A stretch of 64,000 nt of DNA from Symbiodinium kawagutii (taxonomy: Eukaryota > Sar > Dinophyceae > Suessiales > Symbiodiniaceae), in NCBI GenBank assembly GCA_009767595.1, contig VSDK01001314.1, positions 155,426-219,425 of the forward strand, written 5' to 3'. Of the stretch, positions 30,310-41,326 are shown one piece after another (position 1 is the first letter of the stretch; each line of letters begins with the position of its first letter). The position numbers and the translations under genes were made by a program. Below the pieces are notes generated by a model that worked only from the letters and a program-made list of their open reading frames with translations, did not search any database and was not told the DNA's origin.

Positions 30310-32102
30310 ATGGAATAGATAACCATCGTTGACATATCATATACATATAGTTTCTTTATTTATTGATTGTTGATTATCTACTAATTAATCTATCTATTTA
30401 TCTATGTATATATGTCTATATATGTACTTATTTATTTATTTATTTATTTACTTATGTGTGTATTTATTTATTTATGCATTTATTTTTCTTTTTATGAGAG
30501 TACGCAAATAACCCGGGTGCGTATATGTTCATGAATAATGATCAACCATGATAAGCCATCATCAATCACGCTGGCCCATCATCGACCATGATCATTGCTG
30601 ATATGCTTGTCAATTGTTATCAACCTTTCACCTCCAAGATTGTGAACCACAATCAAGCATCGTCAACCATGGGTTCCAGTTCATTAAGCTTCAATTGGCC
30701 AACAATCAAGCGTTGTCAACCAGAATCCTTCTGTTTTGTTTTGGTAGACTAGCGGCTTGGGTCTAAAGGTGCTTGTCTTTGGGGGTACATTTTTGGCTCC
30801 TTATCAAACTACGAGCCAATGGTAAATATAGCGATCATCGACAGATAGATATCCATCTTGAGCTCCATGATTAGCCATCATGAAGCATCATCAATGATTG
30901 TCAACCATGACAACGAACAACCAGAACCATTCATTGTAGTCAGAATGTACAGATATGGTGGAACTGCAATGGCAGTTCGAACCATTCATTAGACATGTTG
31001 TCCATTTGCATTTGCAAATGATGTTCGTTTTGATTCATGAGCCATCAGTGCGTCATCAATCAAAAACGAACCCCATCATGGACCCCATTGGTACCTTTAT
31101 GGTTTAATCATGTTTGATTATTATTTACCATGATTCACAATTATTAATTTCTATTGACCAGCTTATGTTGAGCAATCATTAAAAAACAGTCCACCATCAT
31201 TAATCAACGTTAACAAACAATCAACCATCATTAACCATCATCAACTCGGATCGTCCATCACTAACCAACATCAATTCACCATCATTAACCATCATAAATC
31301 TGTTAGTAATTAATCATTAACCATAAATCAATTTGACCCATTCAATCATTAATCATTGATGAGTGATCATTCATCATTACTAACCATCATTTATCAGCAT
31401 CAACCATCACTGATCAACCATCATTCAGCAGTAACTATCATTAACCATTACTAACCAACATTAATCAACCATCATTCATTATTAACCAATCATTACTGAC
31501 CATTACTAGATGATGGTTGTTATGATGAATCACTTCATCGAATCACTTCACCAGTAATTATTAGATGTTGGCTAGGAATCATTACAAACAGTTTATTAAC
31601 CATTATCCAATGATTCTTGTGACAATGGTTGATAATGAACCATTATTACAAACCTTTATTACTAACCGTTATTAATCATTAACCAGTCATCAATGAACAA
31701 TCAATCATCAGTAACCCATCAATCAGTAAGCAATCCGTAATCACTCAGTAGCCAATGTTACTAACCAACCATTCGTATGTAACCAGTCATCAACCATCAT
31801 CAATCAACCATCATTAATCAACCATCATCAACCCATAATAACTCTGCTCCCAACCAACCTGAATCACTTCATCAAATCACTTCATTAACCAATAGTCATT
31901 AGATGTTGGTGAATGGTTCCTATCCAACCTGAATCATTCATCATTGATCAACCATCATTCATCATTCACCATCATCAACCCTTGCAAGCCCTTACAAACC
32001 ATTACTAACCATTACTAACCATTACAAATCATGAATCACTTCATCGGTAACCGACCCAGTGACCAGCCGCACAGCTCCGCTCCCTGAGGATCTCCGCGTC
32101 AG
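30310..32102. other. long AT-rich stretch, no gene seen
   Basis: 1.8 kb of low-complexity DNA: (TTTA)n near 30420-30480, then CATCATTAACCATCA-type degenerate repeats to 32050. Confidence 0.65.
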
Positions 32103-32186
32103 TTGCGCATCGAGGACTGCTCCGCGGTGCGTAAGGCCTCCAAGGCCGCGGTGCACGTGACGTTGAACGAGGCGAGGCCATGGGCG
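32103..32186 (+). CDS. candidate exon
   Basis: GC-rich island, acceptor CCGCGTCAG|, donor TGGGCG|GTGACC. Reads RIEDCSAVRKASKAAVHVTL with G/C third positions. The 55 bp upstream are also GC-rich and open in a different frame. Confidence 0.55.
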
Positions 32187-32204
32187 GTGACCGGGGTCAC
32201 ATGT

Positions 32205-32480
32205 GAAGAGTGGTTAATGACGGTTAATGACTTGTTGATGATGGTTAGTGACTGGTTAATGGCTGGTTAATGACGGTTAATGACTAGTTAATGACTGGTT
32301 AATGATGGTTAATGACTGGTTAATGACCGTTTAATGACTGGTTGATGACTGGTTAACGATGGTCAATGATGGTTAATGACCGTTTAATGACTGGTTGATG
32401 ATGGTCAATGATGGTTAATGACTGGTTAATGACTGGTTAATCACTGGTTAATGATGGTAATTCATGGTAATTGGCTGGTT
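32205..32480. repeat. TGGTTAATGAC tandem repeat
   Basis: Over 20 degenerate units of period 11-18 bp (GACTGGTTAATGATGG). Starts right after the exon donor. Confidence 0.85.
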
Positions 32481-32775
32481 ATTGACTGGTTGATAGAGGG
32501 GAAGAGTTAGGAATCCAGTGGATAATGATTGTGCTGAATGGGTGTTGGTGATGGGTAATGATGGGTAATGACTGGTTGATAAAGGGGAAGAGTTAGGAAT
32601 CTAGTGGATACTGATGGTGCTGAATGGGTGTTAATGATGGGCAATGATGGGCAATGACTGGTTGACAAAAGGGGAAGAGCTAGGAATCTAGTGGATACTG
32701 ATGGTGCTGAATGGGTGTTAATGATGGGTAATGTGGGTAGTGACTGGTTGATAAAGGGAAAGAGTTAGGAATCGA
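32481..32775. repeat. 92-bp tandem repeat, about three copies
   Basis: Unit GGGGAAGAGTTAGGAATC...GCTGAATGGGTGTTAATGATGG repeats at about 32500, 32585, 32675 and 32757 with few differences. Confidence 0.85.
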
Positions 32776-32783
32776 GCCAATCA

Positions 32784-32900
32784 TGGTTTGTGGCTTGATT
32801 GACATTTTGCCTATTTCTCCTATTGTATCATATATGTTAAATGGTTGGTTGGTTGACTTGCGCGTAGTTTTCATGACGGGTTGGTTCAAGCACCAACCAG
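32784..32900. repeat. family B element, left end degraded
   Basis: Right half GGTTGGTTGACTTGCGCG...GGTTCAAGCACCAACCAG is like the 4145-4251 copy; only traces of the left end. Confidence 0.6.
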
Positions 32901-33251
32901 ATAATGCTTGTCTTGAACCAACTGATTTTTGGTTATGGATGGGTCAACTGATCGTTATTGTTTGTTACTCAATTGATATTTAACAAGGATTACTGTAATA
33001 TTGATGGCTAATCATGGTTAATGGTGAATCATGCTTGATAGCAGTGAATAGTGGCAAATGGCTCAACATAATCCACAACGGTTCAACATGGTCAATTGTT
33101 TTTTGATGATTGCTTAGTCATGGCAAGTCAATGCAAGAGAACATGTTTTGGAAATCGGTGATTGATTGAAAATTATCAAAGATATTCGAATTCATCAATC
33201 ATGCCTGTTGGGCTTTTTCCCAATATGGCAAAAACGCAAGGATAGAGGACT

Positions 33252-33475
33252 ATGAGAGGAATTTGTCGGTGGCTGCTATGTTTGGAAATGCTATCCTATT
33301 TTGTTCCAGTGGTATCAAAACTAGTTTTCACCATTGTCAATTTGCAATGCAATTATTTTGTGCCAGTGGTATCAACAATTGTCGGCCCGCAAGAATCAAG
33401 GGCGAACTATCGGTCAACGACTTGGGTGACAAGAGTCACAGCAACAAGGCTGTAGGGTTCTGGATTAGCATAAAG
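33252..33475 (+). CDS. candidate coding stretch with a 66-bp repeat
   Basis: A 66-bp unit containing TTTTGT(T/G)CCAGTGGTATCAA occurs twice (about 33299 and 33356), giving YFVPVVS twice in one frame. The end reads ANYRSTTWVTRVTATR. Borders a family A element. Confidence 0.35.
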
Positions 33476-33490
33476 TGGGTCCGTCAATAT

Positions 33491-33592
33491 GGTGGTTTCC
33501 CAAAAATAGAGGACCCCCCTAAATGGTTTGTTTATTACCACAAATGGTCAGTAATTGGATGATTTGGGGGTCCCCTATTTTGAGAAACACCC
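33491..33592. repeat. family A element
   Basis: GGTGGTTTCCCAAAAATAGAGG at the left, TCCCCTATTTTGAGAAACACC at the right. Confidence 0.75.
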
Positions 33593-33791
33593 ATTTATGG
33601 ATGCATCCAAACACCAATGGTATATGGAATCAGAAGAGACACCAACAGGTAGACTGAACCTCTTAAATCATTTCTTGACCCCAACACTTGCGGTATGTCG
33701 ATATGGCCATGAATTTGTGTTGTCACGCCAAGCCACTACCACCCCAAAAAATGCAAATTCGGAAGCGGCATTATTTTGGGGGTCCATGTAG
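33593..33791 (+). CDS. candidate exon after a family A element
   Basis: Open frame DASKHQWYMESEETPTGRLN followed by LLNHFLTPTLAVCRYGHEF and a Thr/Asn-rich end, stop near 33789. Composition is protein-like throughout. Confidence 0.45.
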
Positions 33792-33912
33792 GAAGCACCG
33801 ACTTGTACACCCGGTTTCATTCATTTTTTGTCTAACTGGTGCATCAAAAGCCACATGAACAACGAGCAGTTGGTATACCGCTACTTGCATATGTTCAAAA
33901 TTTCTGGTGATT

Positions 33913-34098
33913 CCTTGTCTCTGACAACCACGCCACTTGGGAAGCCTATGGCAATTTCCGACGATCGAATCACCAGTCCCATCAAGCTGTGCAGCCACGG
34001 CGCTGGCACCCACAGGTGGCCGAAATGAGCCGATCGTTGATGGCTGAAAGCCACAGCGCAGAGGTCCTCAGCCTCCTGAGGCGTGGGATGGCACTGAT
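33913..34098 (+). CDS. candidate exon, basic or helical
   Basis: Frame open from 33913 to TGA near 34096, reading TWEAYGNFRRSNHQSHQAVQ and then WHPQVAEMSRSLMAESHSAE. AG acceptors at 33976 or 33993 could shorten it. The opposite strand is open but less protein-like. No family recognised. Confidence 0.5.
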
Positions 34099-34130
34099 AT
34101 GACTTGGGTGCACACAAGCCATCGTTGTAA

Positions 34131-34382
34131 GTGCCAAATGTACTGAGCCGAGGTGGTGGTAATGAATTGTTATTGTACTGTCGATTGATTCATTATTCAA
34201 TAGTTATGGGCTATAGTGTTGATGTTGTTGTTTCTGTTGTTGCTGGTGCTACTTGTTACATGGACATGATAGCTTTGAAGGCACTGTGGGCCTGCTATAT
34301 AACCAAATTAACCAATGACATTCAGATAAGATTTCCTCAAAATAAAGAAGTATCACCACCAAAGGTCATTAACCATCATTAG
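34131..34382 (+). CDS. open frame with hydrophobic segment
   Basis: 83 codons; YSVDVVVSVVAGATCYMDMI is a possible membrane span, followed by a Lys/Pro tail. Start uncertain. Confidence 0.35.
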   Translation: MPNVLSRGGGNELLLYCRLIHYSIVMGYSVDVVVSVVAGATCYMDMIALKALWACYITKLTNDIQIRFPQNKEVSPPKVINHH

Positions 34383-34461
34383 TGAATGTCATTATGAGCT
34401 GCACAATAAGTCACCACCAAAGTCATAACATTCACCACCACAAAGTCAATCATCACCATTT

Positions 34462-34578
34462 TTACTTGGATGTGCAGCTGGGGTTATTGCCAGGGTTACA
34501 AGCCCGATAAAGTAGCTTATAACCCCTAGAAACCATGGTTACCGACCACTTACTAAGTGGGGGTGCACATCCAAGTAA
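34462..34578. repeat. palindromic element, family F
   Basis: TTACTTGGATGTGCA at the left and TGCACATCCAAGTAA at the right, 117 bp, same size class as families A-E; only one copy noticed. Confidence 0.7.
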
Positions 34579-34734
34579 TGAAGTGGGAGTGCAGCCCTGC
34601 TTGATTGATAGGGTCCGCTAAAAGCCTGCGAGTTTTCCATTATGAATCCTGGGTAAACATTACTAGTTATTAAGCATTATAAGGTCATTATTGCTAGTCA
34701 TTATTAAGATTCTTAGTGAATCATTATTAATGTT

Positions 34735-34829
34735 GGTTTCTGATGATCGTATCTACCTGTTGGTTTCATGCCTATTTTCATTACTTTAGGGGGGGTTACA
34801 CTAATCAGAAACCAACTAATCAGAAACCA
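34735..34829. repeat. palindromic element, family G
   Basis: TTGGTTTCTGATGATCG at the left and AATCAGAAACCAA (present twice) at the right. One copy noticed. Confidence 0.55.
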
Positions 34830-35010
34830 ACATTATTAGTTTAATGATACCATTCACCACCAAAGTAAATCCTTATAATCATTATTATGTATCCTTTTTT
34901 ATTATTCAGTAAATCCTTATAATCATTATTATAATAATAAGGATGATATTAGTGATGGTATTATAAACTAGCTATTGATGATACCATTCACTAGCAAAGT
35001 CATCCCTCAG

Positions 35011-35147
35011 GCGACTCTCCGTCGCCTTGGCTCCGCTGCGTGGCCGACGCCTGGTGGACGCCTTGCGTCGCACGGGCGCGGGCCGCGCGGTTAACGCGTG
35101 GACACGAAAGGCGGCCGCAAGCGACCGGGAGGTGCGCCGGGGGGCAG
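35011..35147 (+). CDS. well-supported GC-rich exon
   Basis: Acceptor CATCCCTCAG|, donor GGGGCAG|GTGGAG. Reads PLRGRRLVDALRRTGAGRAV and then NAWTRKAAASDREVRRGA. Strong G/C third-position bias; surroundings are AT-rich. Basic and Ala-rich, probably helical; unknown. Confidence 0.6.
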
Positions 35148-35199
35148 GTGGAGGGGTGGGTTGGGTTGGCTTGGCTTGGATGGTTGGTTGGTTTAGATT

Positions 35200-35310
35200 T
35201 ATGGTGATTTATGATGATGTATGATGATTTATGATGATTTATGATGATTTTTGATGATTTTTGATGATTTATGATGATTTTTGATGATTTTTGATGATTT
35301 ATGATGGATG
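35200..35310. repeat. TGATGATTTA tandem repeat
   Basis: About ten 10-bp units, TTTATGATGA or TTTTTGATGA. Confidence 0.85.
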
Positions 35311-35923
35311 AGCCCTGGATTTATGATGTATGGTTCATAGTGGTTGGTGATGGTTCGTAGTGGTTTCGTTTATGGTTGGATTTATGATGGATGATTTGTG
35401 GCTGATTATTTTTTGTTCACAGTGGTGAACACTGGTGGGGTTGATGCTAGTTTTATGAAGGTGGTTGATACGGATTCATAAATATTAATGTATATTAATG
35501 TGATTATAATGATAAGCAATGTTGATTGATATTGATTTATGATGATTTATGGTGGGTGATTGATGGGCGGTTTTCATTCACGATGATTTATGGTTCAGAA
35601 TGAGTGTTTGATGGAGACGAAAGGTTCAACATGATGAATCATGTTGGTGTGGTTGATGATGATTGCAGGTGGTTCGTAATGACGGACACTTAATGGTTAA
35701 TGAAGGACTCATAAACACGGATGGGGGCTGATGATTCATGATGGTCAATTGTGGATCATGGGTGGTTTCACCAACATCGTTGGTGAATATTGGTGAACGG
35801 TTCGTGATTGATGACGTATATCATGCTGGTTTAACGTTGGTGATGATAGCTAATGATCACCAATGGTCAATGGTTTCAATGCTCGATGATGGTTCACCAG
35901 GCTTCATCATGGTTGATCTAAAT
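35311..35923. other. AT-rich spacer, no gene seen
   Basis: Degenerate TGATTTATGGTGG words and nothing else convincing. Confidence 0.5.
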
Positions 35924-36019
35924 GAGTGTTTCTCAAAATAGGGGTACCCCCAAATAATCCATTATTGATCATGTCTAGTAATAAACCATCTTTTGTTGGT
36001 TCCTATTTTGAGAACCACT
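35924..36019. repeat. family A element
   Basis: AGTGTTTCTCAAAATAGGGG at the left, TTCCTATTTTGAGAACCACT at the right. Confidence 0.75.
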
Positions 36020-36405
36020 TATGACGTTGAATCGTTTGAACATGACAATTTCACCAATGAGATCAACCGTCAATGAATCATCAATGATACTTGAACTAAC
36101 CAGAATTGCTTATGAACTACTACGTCAGCCTCTGCCAACAATTGTTTATTTTCCCATTCATTTGCCCATTAATACTCCCATCATTACCCATATAAGCCAT
36201 TCATCCTGATTAACCATTGATATCCTTGATTCACTGTATTCACATCATACATCATGAATAATTGTCAATCGTTATCAACCCTCAATCATACATGATGAGT
36301 GCTAACCAACAAAATTCACCAACGCAATTCACCACAATGAAATTCACCAACACAATTCACCAGCAAAAATCCTCATAGAAATCCACTCACCACAGAAATC
36401 CAGCG

Positions 36406-36780
36406 CATTCACCATATATGATTCACCATAGAAATCATACATGATAACCATAGAAAATCATCATTATTAACAAAATTCCTGGTGATCATGCATGATTTCT
36501 ATGGTGATCATGTATGATTTTTTGCAATTAACCAACAAAGTTCACCAACAAAATCGTCAATGATAGAAATCCATTCACCATAGAAATCATACATAATAAC
36601 CATAGAAAATCATCATTATTAACAAAATTCCTGGTGATCATGCATGATTTCTATGGTGATCATGTATGTTTTTTTTAAAATTAACCAACAAAGTTCACCA
36701 ACAAAATCGTCAATGATAGAAATCCCTTCACCATAGAAATCATACATAATAACCATAGAAAATCATCATTATTAACCAAC
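36406..36780. repeat. tandem repeat, unit about 178 bp, with internal hairpin
   Basis: Unit CACCATAGAAATCATACAT ... ATGCATGATTTCTATGGTG occurs about twice. Each unit contains an inverted repeat of CACCATAGAAATCAT, so the unit can fold. Confidence 0.8.
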
Positions 36781-36843
36781 AAAAATCACTAACCAAATCC
36801 CTTCAGCACCAAGTCACGTCACTTCTCCGACCTCGACTTGTAG

Positions 36844-36940
36844 GTGGCTCACTTCTCCGCGCGTTTGGTGTCCTCTTGGCGCGTGGCCATCGGTGATGCG
36901 AACGCGAATCGGAATCGAGCCGTGGTGGTGTCGCAGCTCG
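36844..36940 (+). CDS. well-supported exon
   Basis: Acceptor GACTTGTAG|, probable donor CAGCTCG|GTTCGG. Reads AHFSARLVSSWRVAIGDANA and then NRNRAVVVSQL. The frame stays open to a family A element at 36985. GC-rich. Unknown protein. Confidence 0.55.
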
Positions 36941-36984
36941 GTTCGGAACGGCGTTTCGAAAAATATCATAAGACTACCTCCAAA

Positions 36985-37082
36985 TGGTGGTTTCTTAAAA
37001 TAGGGGTACCCAAAAAATGGTTGGTTTATTACTATAAATGATAAATAGTGGATGATTTGGGGGCCCCCTATTTTGAACACCC
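36985..37082. repeat. family A element
   Basis: GGTGGTTTCTTAAAATAGGGG at the left, CCCCCTATTTTGAACACC at the right. Confidence 0.75.
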
Positions 37083-37403
37083 ATATTAGAAATAATGATA
37101 ACACTAGTCATAACACTAGTCAAATTGGAAATAATGACTATGATTTTATGGCTAATTATAGATAATGATAAATTATGAATAGGATGATAGCACTATGAAT
37201 AAATGATAATAGGAATAATGATATTACTAGTCATATTCCTGGTTGTTATCATTTATTGATTTATGGCTATAAATGATCATAAATAGGAATAAACCATTCA
37301 CTTCGAATACCAGGTTGGTTTCCTGGCATTTTTTCAATTATTGATAATAATAATAAATCATCCATTTAGATAGCCATACAGATAGCCCTATGTAGACATA
37401 CAT

Positions 37404-37502
37404 GGCGGTTTCTCAAGCTGCAGGGGACCCCAAGAATGGTTGGTTTATTAGTAAGTCATTGATATACTGGATGATTTGGGGGACCTCTATGTTGAGAAAC
37501 CA
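37404..37502. repeat. family A element
   Basis: GGCGGTTTCTCAAGCTGCAGG at the left, GACCTCTATGTTGAGAAACC at the right. Confidence 0.7.
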
Positions 37503-37559
37503 TCACATAGGAAGAATTGGCATAGTCTGAGTGCCTGGGCGCCTGGGCAAAATAGTTGA

Positions 37560-37760
37560 TAAGAACCAACCAACCAGTGGTTTGCTAGCTGGTGAATGAT
37601 TGGAAATAGGGGATAACAACCAACAAGAACAGGGGCATGACGGCTATATGGGCATGGGTCATTCCCAACCAGCAAATAGGTAGATGAACATCCCAACAGA
37701 TACTAGCTTGGTCATTGGGGGGATGCCAACAGCTGGCGCGTGGGGTTTTGACCCCAAGGC
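37560..37760. repeat. family C-like element, diverged
   Basis: GGGGATAACAACCAACAAG, GGCATGGGTCATTCCC and GTGGGGTTTTGACCCC follow the order of the tandem family C at 10241. Confidence 0.5.
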
Positions 37761-38103
37761 ATTTAGTCAAACGTGAATGACAGTATATAGTAGTAATAGA
37801 CATATTCATAGATACACAGGTAACTATTAACCCAGTTCTATTGGGAGACTATAGTTGTTGTTCTGTGTATTTCATCAGATATTTCTCTGCAATAATTGAA
37901 CTACATGAAGTTATATACTGTAGTATTTGTAGTTAATCACAGTAGGCTAGTTGTATCAGCAACTATTAAATACTAGTTAAACCAAGACACTTTTGCTGCT
38001 GTTCATTCATTACAGTAGTACATCATCCTGATTAGCAGTAAAACACATTGAGCACAAGAAGGTTTGTAAGTTATACTACTGAGGATTGCTGATAGGTTCA
38101 GCA
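37761..38103. other. AT-rich spacer, no gene seen
   Basis: No coding signal or familiar element; ends at the assembly gap. Confidence 0.5.
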
Positions 38104-38124
38104 NNNNNNNNNNNNNNNNNNNNN
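38104..38124. other. assembly gap (N run)
   Basis: Twenty-one N; true length unknown. Confidence 0.95.
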
Positions 38125-38468
38125 AGAACAGAACAGCTCGACAAGTGAAGAACCACTATGAGCTCTTCAAGCCAATTTGGTGTTTCCAGTAAGAAACCAA
38201 GTGAACAATGTTTGATCACAATGCTTGGTGGCGTCAATGATCAAAAGTGATGATCAAAAAGTGTGCTTGTCCAAGGCCATGGTATACACCAGGGTTCATG
38301 GTGGTTTCCCTGTCAACATTGGCTATGAATAGCTGCATGGTTCGTACCACCTGGTCTGAGACCCAAGTTGGGATGAACAAATGGTGAATTCACCAGACCC
38401 AGCTCAAGGCAAACTTTTCCATAGCTTTTGAGCTACCAATTTGGTAGATCCAGCACTTACTCAATCAC

Positions 38469-38679
38469 CAGCTTCACCATAAATGGCTTGTGGCCCATCA
38501 AATGTAAGGGGTTGATCATGTGGATCGTCAAGTATTGTCGCAGCATGTTTCCACGGTCCAAATCTTTGTTCCTGCCCAAGGTCATCCTCATCATCAGATA
38601 GCAGTGGGTCAGAGAGCCCATCATCGCCAATGTCCGAATCCAATGCCAAGTAAGCGGCTTCGTGTCGAAAAACGTTGCA
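38469..38679 (-). CDS. minus-strand candidate exon, acidic protein segment
   Basis: On the minus strand, acceptor GCAGTAG| and donor GCTG|GTGATTG (with GTAAGTG 8 bp further). Reads EAAYLALDSDIGDDGLSDPL and then SDDEDDLGQEQRFGPWKHAA. The acidic run and clean codon use argue for coding. It sits among plus-strand exons, so it is either a separate gene or a fragment. Unknown. Confidence 0.5.
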
Positions 38680-38748
38680 CTACTGCGGCTACGTGTGTTG
38701 CGGCCTGCAACTTCCAGGGAAGCAAAACAATCATAAACAGACTTGCTG

Positions 38749-38816
38749 CTGGGTGGTTCAAACATTTTCTAGCACAGCTGTATTGCCAAATGGTTGGTAT
38801 TTGAAATCGCCAACAG
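38749..38816. repeat. family B relic
   Basis: CTGGGTGGTTCAAACATTTT at the left and ATCGCCAACAG at the right with the middle lost. Confidence 0.4.
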
Positions 38817-38845
38817 CTTGGTATTCTCTCCCCCGGTACTAGTAC

Positions 38846-39055
38846 TTGTTTTCTTATTTGAGGGCAACCCGCGCACAGCAGGTTTGGTTCGCAAATATGT
38901 TCTGTGAGCATGCAGTGCCATGGTCAGGCCATCGTCAACCTTTGGTCCCATGTCACGGCACAAATTTCAGGGTGCAAAAGAGCACCTCCACTATCCTCCA
39001 CTTACCCTTTTGGGAACTAAGCTGGAGGTTGAAAATCAACATTTTCAAAAAGTAA
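38846..39055 (+). CDS. open frame, unknown
   Basis: 69 codons (WFANMFCEHAVPWSGHRQPL...). Moderately protein-like; the minus strand is also open. Confidence 0.3.
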   Translation: MFSYLRATRAQQVWFANMFCEHAVPWSGHRQPLVPCHGTNFRVQKSTSTILHLPFWELSWRLKINIFKK

Positions 39056-39140
39056 ACTAGCTCAAAAAGGTGGATGTTTGATTTGCCAGAGAGTATGCAC
39101 ATATGCTTGAGCAAAGCGTTGTTTCTACCCAAAAACCTAG

Positions 39141-39360
39141 ATAAGGGGTGAAAGATCCACGATAAGTACTGGCTTGGACCAACCAATCAGCTACTTTTTA
39201 GACTGGATAGAACAACTACAAGTGATTTGGGGCAGCCCTGCGACTATGGATGTGTACCCAAGATGTTTGCTTTTGCTCGTCGATGGTTTGCCGAAGCACC
39301 ATTATACATGCGCGAAGTTCCACCTCGTTTGCTCCTCATCGCCGGATGGCATCCGGGCTG
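39141..39360 (+). CDS. candidate exon, 73 codons
   Basis: Acceptor AACCTAG|, phase 0, donor GGGCTG|GTTTTG. Reads GLDQPISYFLDWIEQLQVIW then GSPATMDVYPRCLLLLVDGL. Just downstream, 39320-39437 is open in another frame (RHKVLVTLRSFLTLMPG), only 28 bp from the end of this one, too short for an ordinary intron, so an indel or a mis-called boundary is likely. Confidence 0.5.
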
Positions 39361-39562
39361 GTTTTGAATTGGGAATCCCCTGAAACAAGACACAAAGTGC
39401 TGGTTACTTTGAGAAGCTTTCTGACACTAATGCCAGGTGTTCGTCGCAATCATGGCTTGTAAACGTGACTATGATGGCTACAGAGCTATCTACATGGCTA
39501 TCTCTAAGGCATCTTTGGCTATATCTATAAACCTATATCTATATATATATATATACATATCT

Positions 39563-39880
39563 GTGGCAGTGGGTCAAAACCCTGTACCCCTGGTTCCCCA
39601 TTAACCATTGTTTTCCCTATTAGTGTTGGTGGTAATCCCCTATTAGTTGGTTGATTAATATTGACTCATAGCCATATATAGCTGGTATATCCCCTATAGT
39701 TGCTCGTTGTTATCCCCTATTATTAACCATTATAACCAGCCATTGGTTGATTAATATTGACTCATAGCCATATATAGCTGGTATATCCCCTATAGTTGCT
39801 CGTTGTTATCCCCTATTATTAACCATTAACCAGCTATTATTAGTTGGATAACTGCTTGATCTATGACCCTATGGCCATCT
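39563..39880. repeat. family C element with internal 106-bp duplication
   Basis: Starts CAGTGGGTCAAAACCC; a unit with GATTAATATTGACTCATAGCC and TAGTTGCTCGTTGTTATCCC occurs twice, about 106 bp apart. Reverse orientation relative to 10241. Confidence 0.75.
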
Positions 39881-39887
39881 ATATGGT

Positions 39888-39987
39888 TGCTGCTGGTGAA
39901 ACGGCCATCCGCTGGGATGTCCTCGCCAGGTGTGGTACTCACCCATGCCAAGCACGCGGTAGGCTGCGCCGGGCCGAGGGGGACGGT
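39888..39987 (+). CDS. GC-rich candidate exon
   Basis: Two frames: ETAIRWDVLARCGTH... ending at GGGACG|GTGGGC, or a Gly/Ala frame (GVVLTHAKHAVGCAGPRG) open to 40076. The island itself is clear, the frame is not. Confidence 0.4.
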
Positions 39988-40559
39988 GGGCTATGACTCG
40001 TTGAACGCTGGGAGGTGTGGCACGTTGTCGCCCACATCCCGTAAACCAGTTCCCAACGGTGGAGCTATGACTGGTTGAACGGTGAATCTGTAGGAAACAG
40101 TTTTTATCTTTGAACCACCGGTTTCGGATGTATATATTTCTCATCTGACCAACCTAGTGTCATGGAGCAGAAGAGCTTAAGAAGATTTTGGCTGACGCGA
40201 AATCTTAAGGATGTACCGGAATATTTTACACAGCGTCTTCCGAATTCATTCCACCTTGTACTGTTTTAAGCAATGTTTGGTTTAATAGTACCCTGCTTGA
40301 TGGTTCTAGTGTTTCAACCCAGGTAACCACTAGAAACTATAGTAAATTGGTAGGATTAGCCCAGGTTTATCAGGAGAAACCGCTTCTTAAGTCACTGTTG
40401 GGCAGCGTGACGACACGGACAGCCAGTGGTGACACCCGTATAATCTAGAAACCATTGCTAGTCATAATTATGAACCATTACCCAGATGCTCCACCTATAT
40501 TTGATTTGCCCAACATTTACCTAGCAGTCTTGTAGGTCAAAATACCAGCGCCATGGAAT

Positions 40560-40640
40560 ACCTGGTCAAAATTAAAGGTCAGTGGCGGTCAGCCGAAGTG
40601 TCAGTCATCAAGGCTCAGTCTCCTTCAAGATGACTCGGCA
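40560..40640 (+). CDS. weak candidate exon
   Basis: After AAGGTCAG| reads WRSAEVSVIKAQSPSR to TGA. Short, next to a family D element. Confidence 0.25.
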
Positions 40641-40775
40641 TCCAGGAGTTAGTATCGGTGGGCCCCCAGTAGTTATAAGTTGGGTTAGTTCACCCTGTAT
40701 AACTGGTAGTTACCCCTAGTAAAGTCAGGCAAATAAACCAACTAACCTAAGGGGTTGGGGGCCCACCTTGTAGTA
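40640..40775. repeat. family D element
   Basis: GTATCGGTGGGCCCCCAGTAG at the left, TTGGGGGCCCACCTTGTAG at the right. Confidence 0.7.
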
Positions 40776-40980
40776 TCTGGGGCCAAGTTTTTTTTATCGG
40801 TGGAACTCTGCCCAGGGAGTTGATCAACTAAATCGATTAACAAACAGAAAGACCAGTAGCAGGGGAATAGCAACAAGCTCAATCAGCATGATATACAATT
40901 ATACTATGTATATATATTTCAATAAATATAGAAATATTTATTTACCATCATATACCGATATATACTTATATATATATACA

Positions 40981-41075
40981 GGCCTTTCTCAAACTAGGGA
41001 ACCCACAACAAAGTTGGCCTATTACTATAGATGAATCGGATGTTAACTGGGGGTGCCCCCATGAATTCGGAAACC
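40981..41075. repeat. family A element, diverged
   Basis: GGCCTTTCTCAAACTAGGG at the left, GGGGGTGCCCCCATGAATTC then GGAAACC at the right. Confidence 0.6.
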
Positions 41076-41083
41076 AAGATACC

Positions 41084-41326
41084 ATGGACCATGGCTCTTC
41101 ATTGATCACCTTCAACTCTTGGATCACTTCCACCAGCCTCAGTGATCCTTTTGGAAGTCACCTTTTCTTTGGCAATGGATGGGTTCACTCACTGCTCAAC
41201 TGCAGGTTGTTCTCGCAGAGTCGTGGACCCACGGTTTTGGACCGTTTGAAACGTGAGATCCACCAGCAGAGTTGCATGGTGAATTCCCAACCTGGTAAGT
41301 GCTTGGATCGCCTGGATTTTCCATGA
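41084..41326 (+). CDS. open frame, 80 codons
   Basis: From an ATG directly after a family A element; WVHSLLNCRLFSQSRGPTVL then DRLKREIHQQSCMVNSQPG. Protein-like; boundaries unproven. Confidence 0.35.
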   Translation: MDHGSSLITFNSWITSTSLSDPFGSHLFFGNGWVHSLLNCRLFSQSRGPTVLDRLKREIHQQSCMVNSQPGKCLDRLDFP

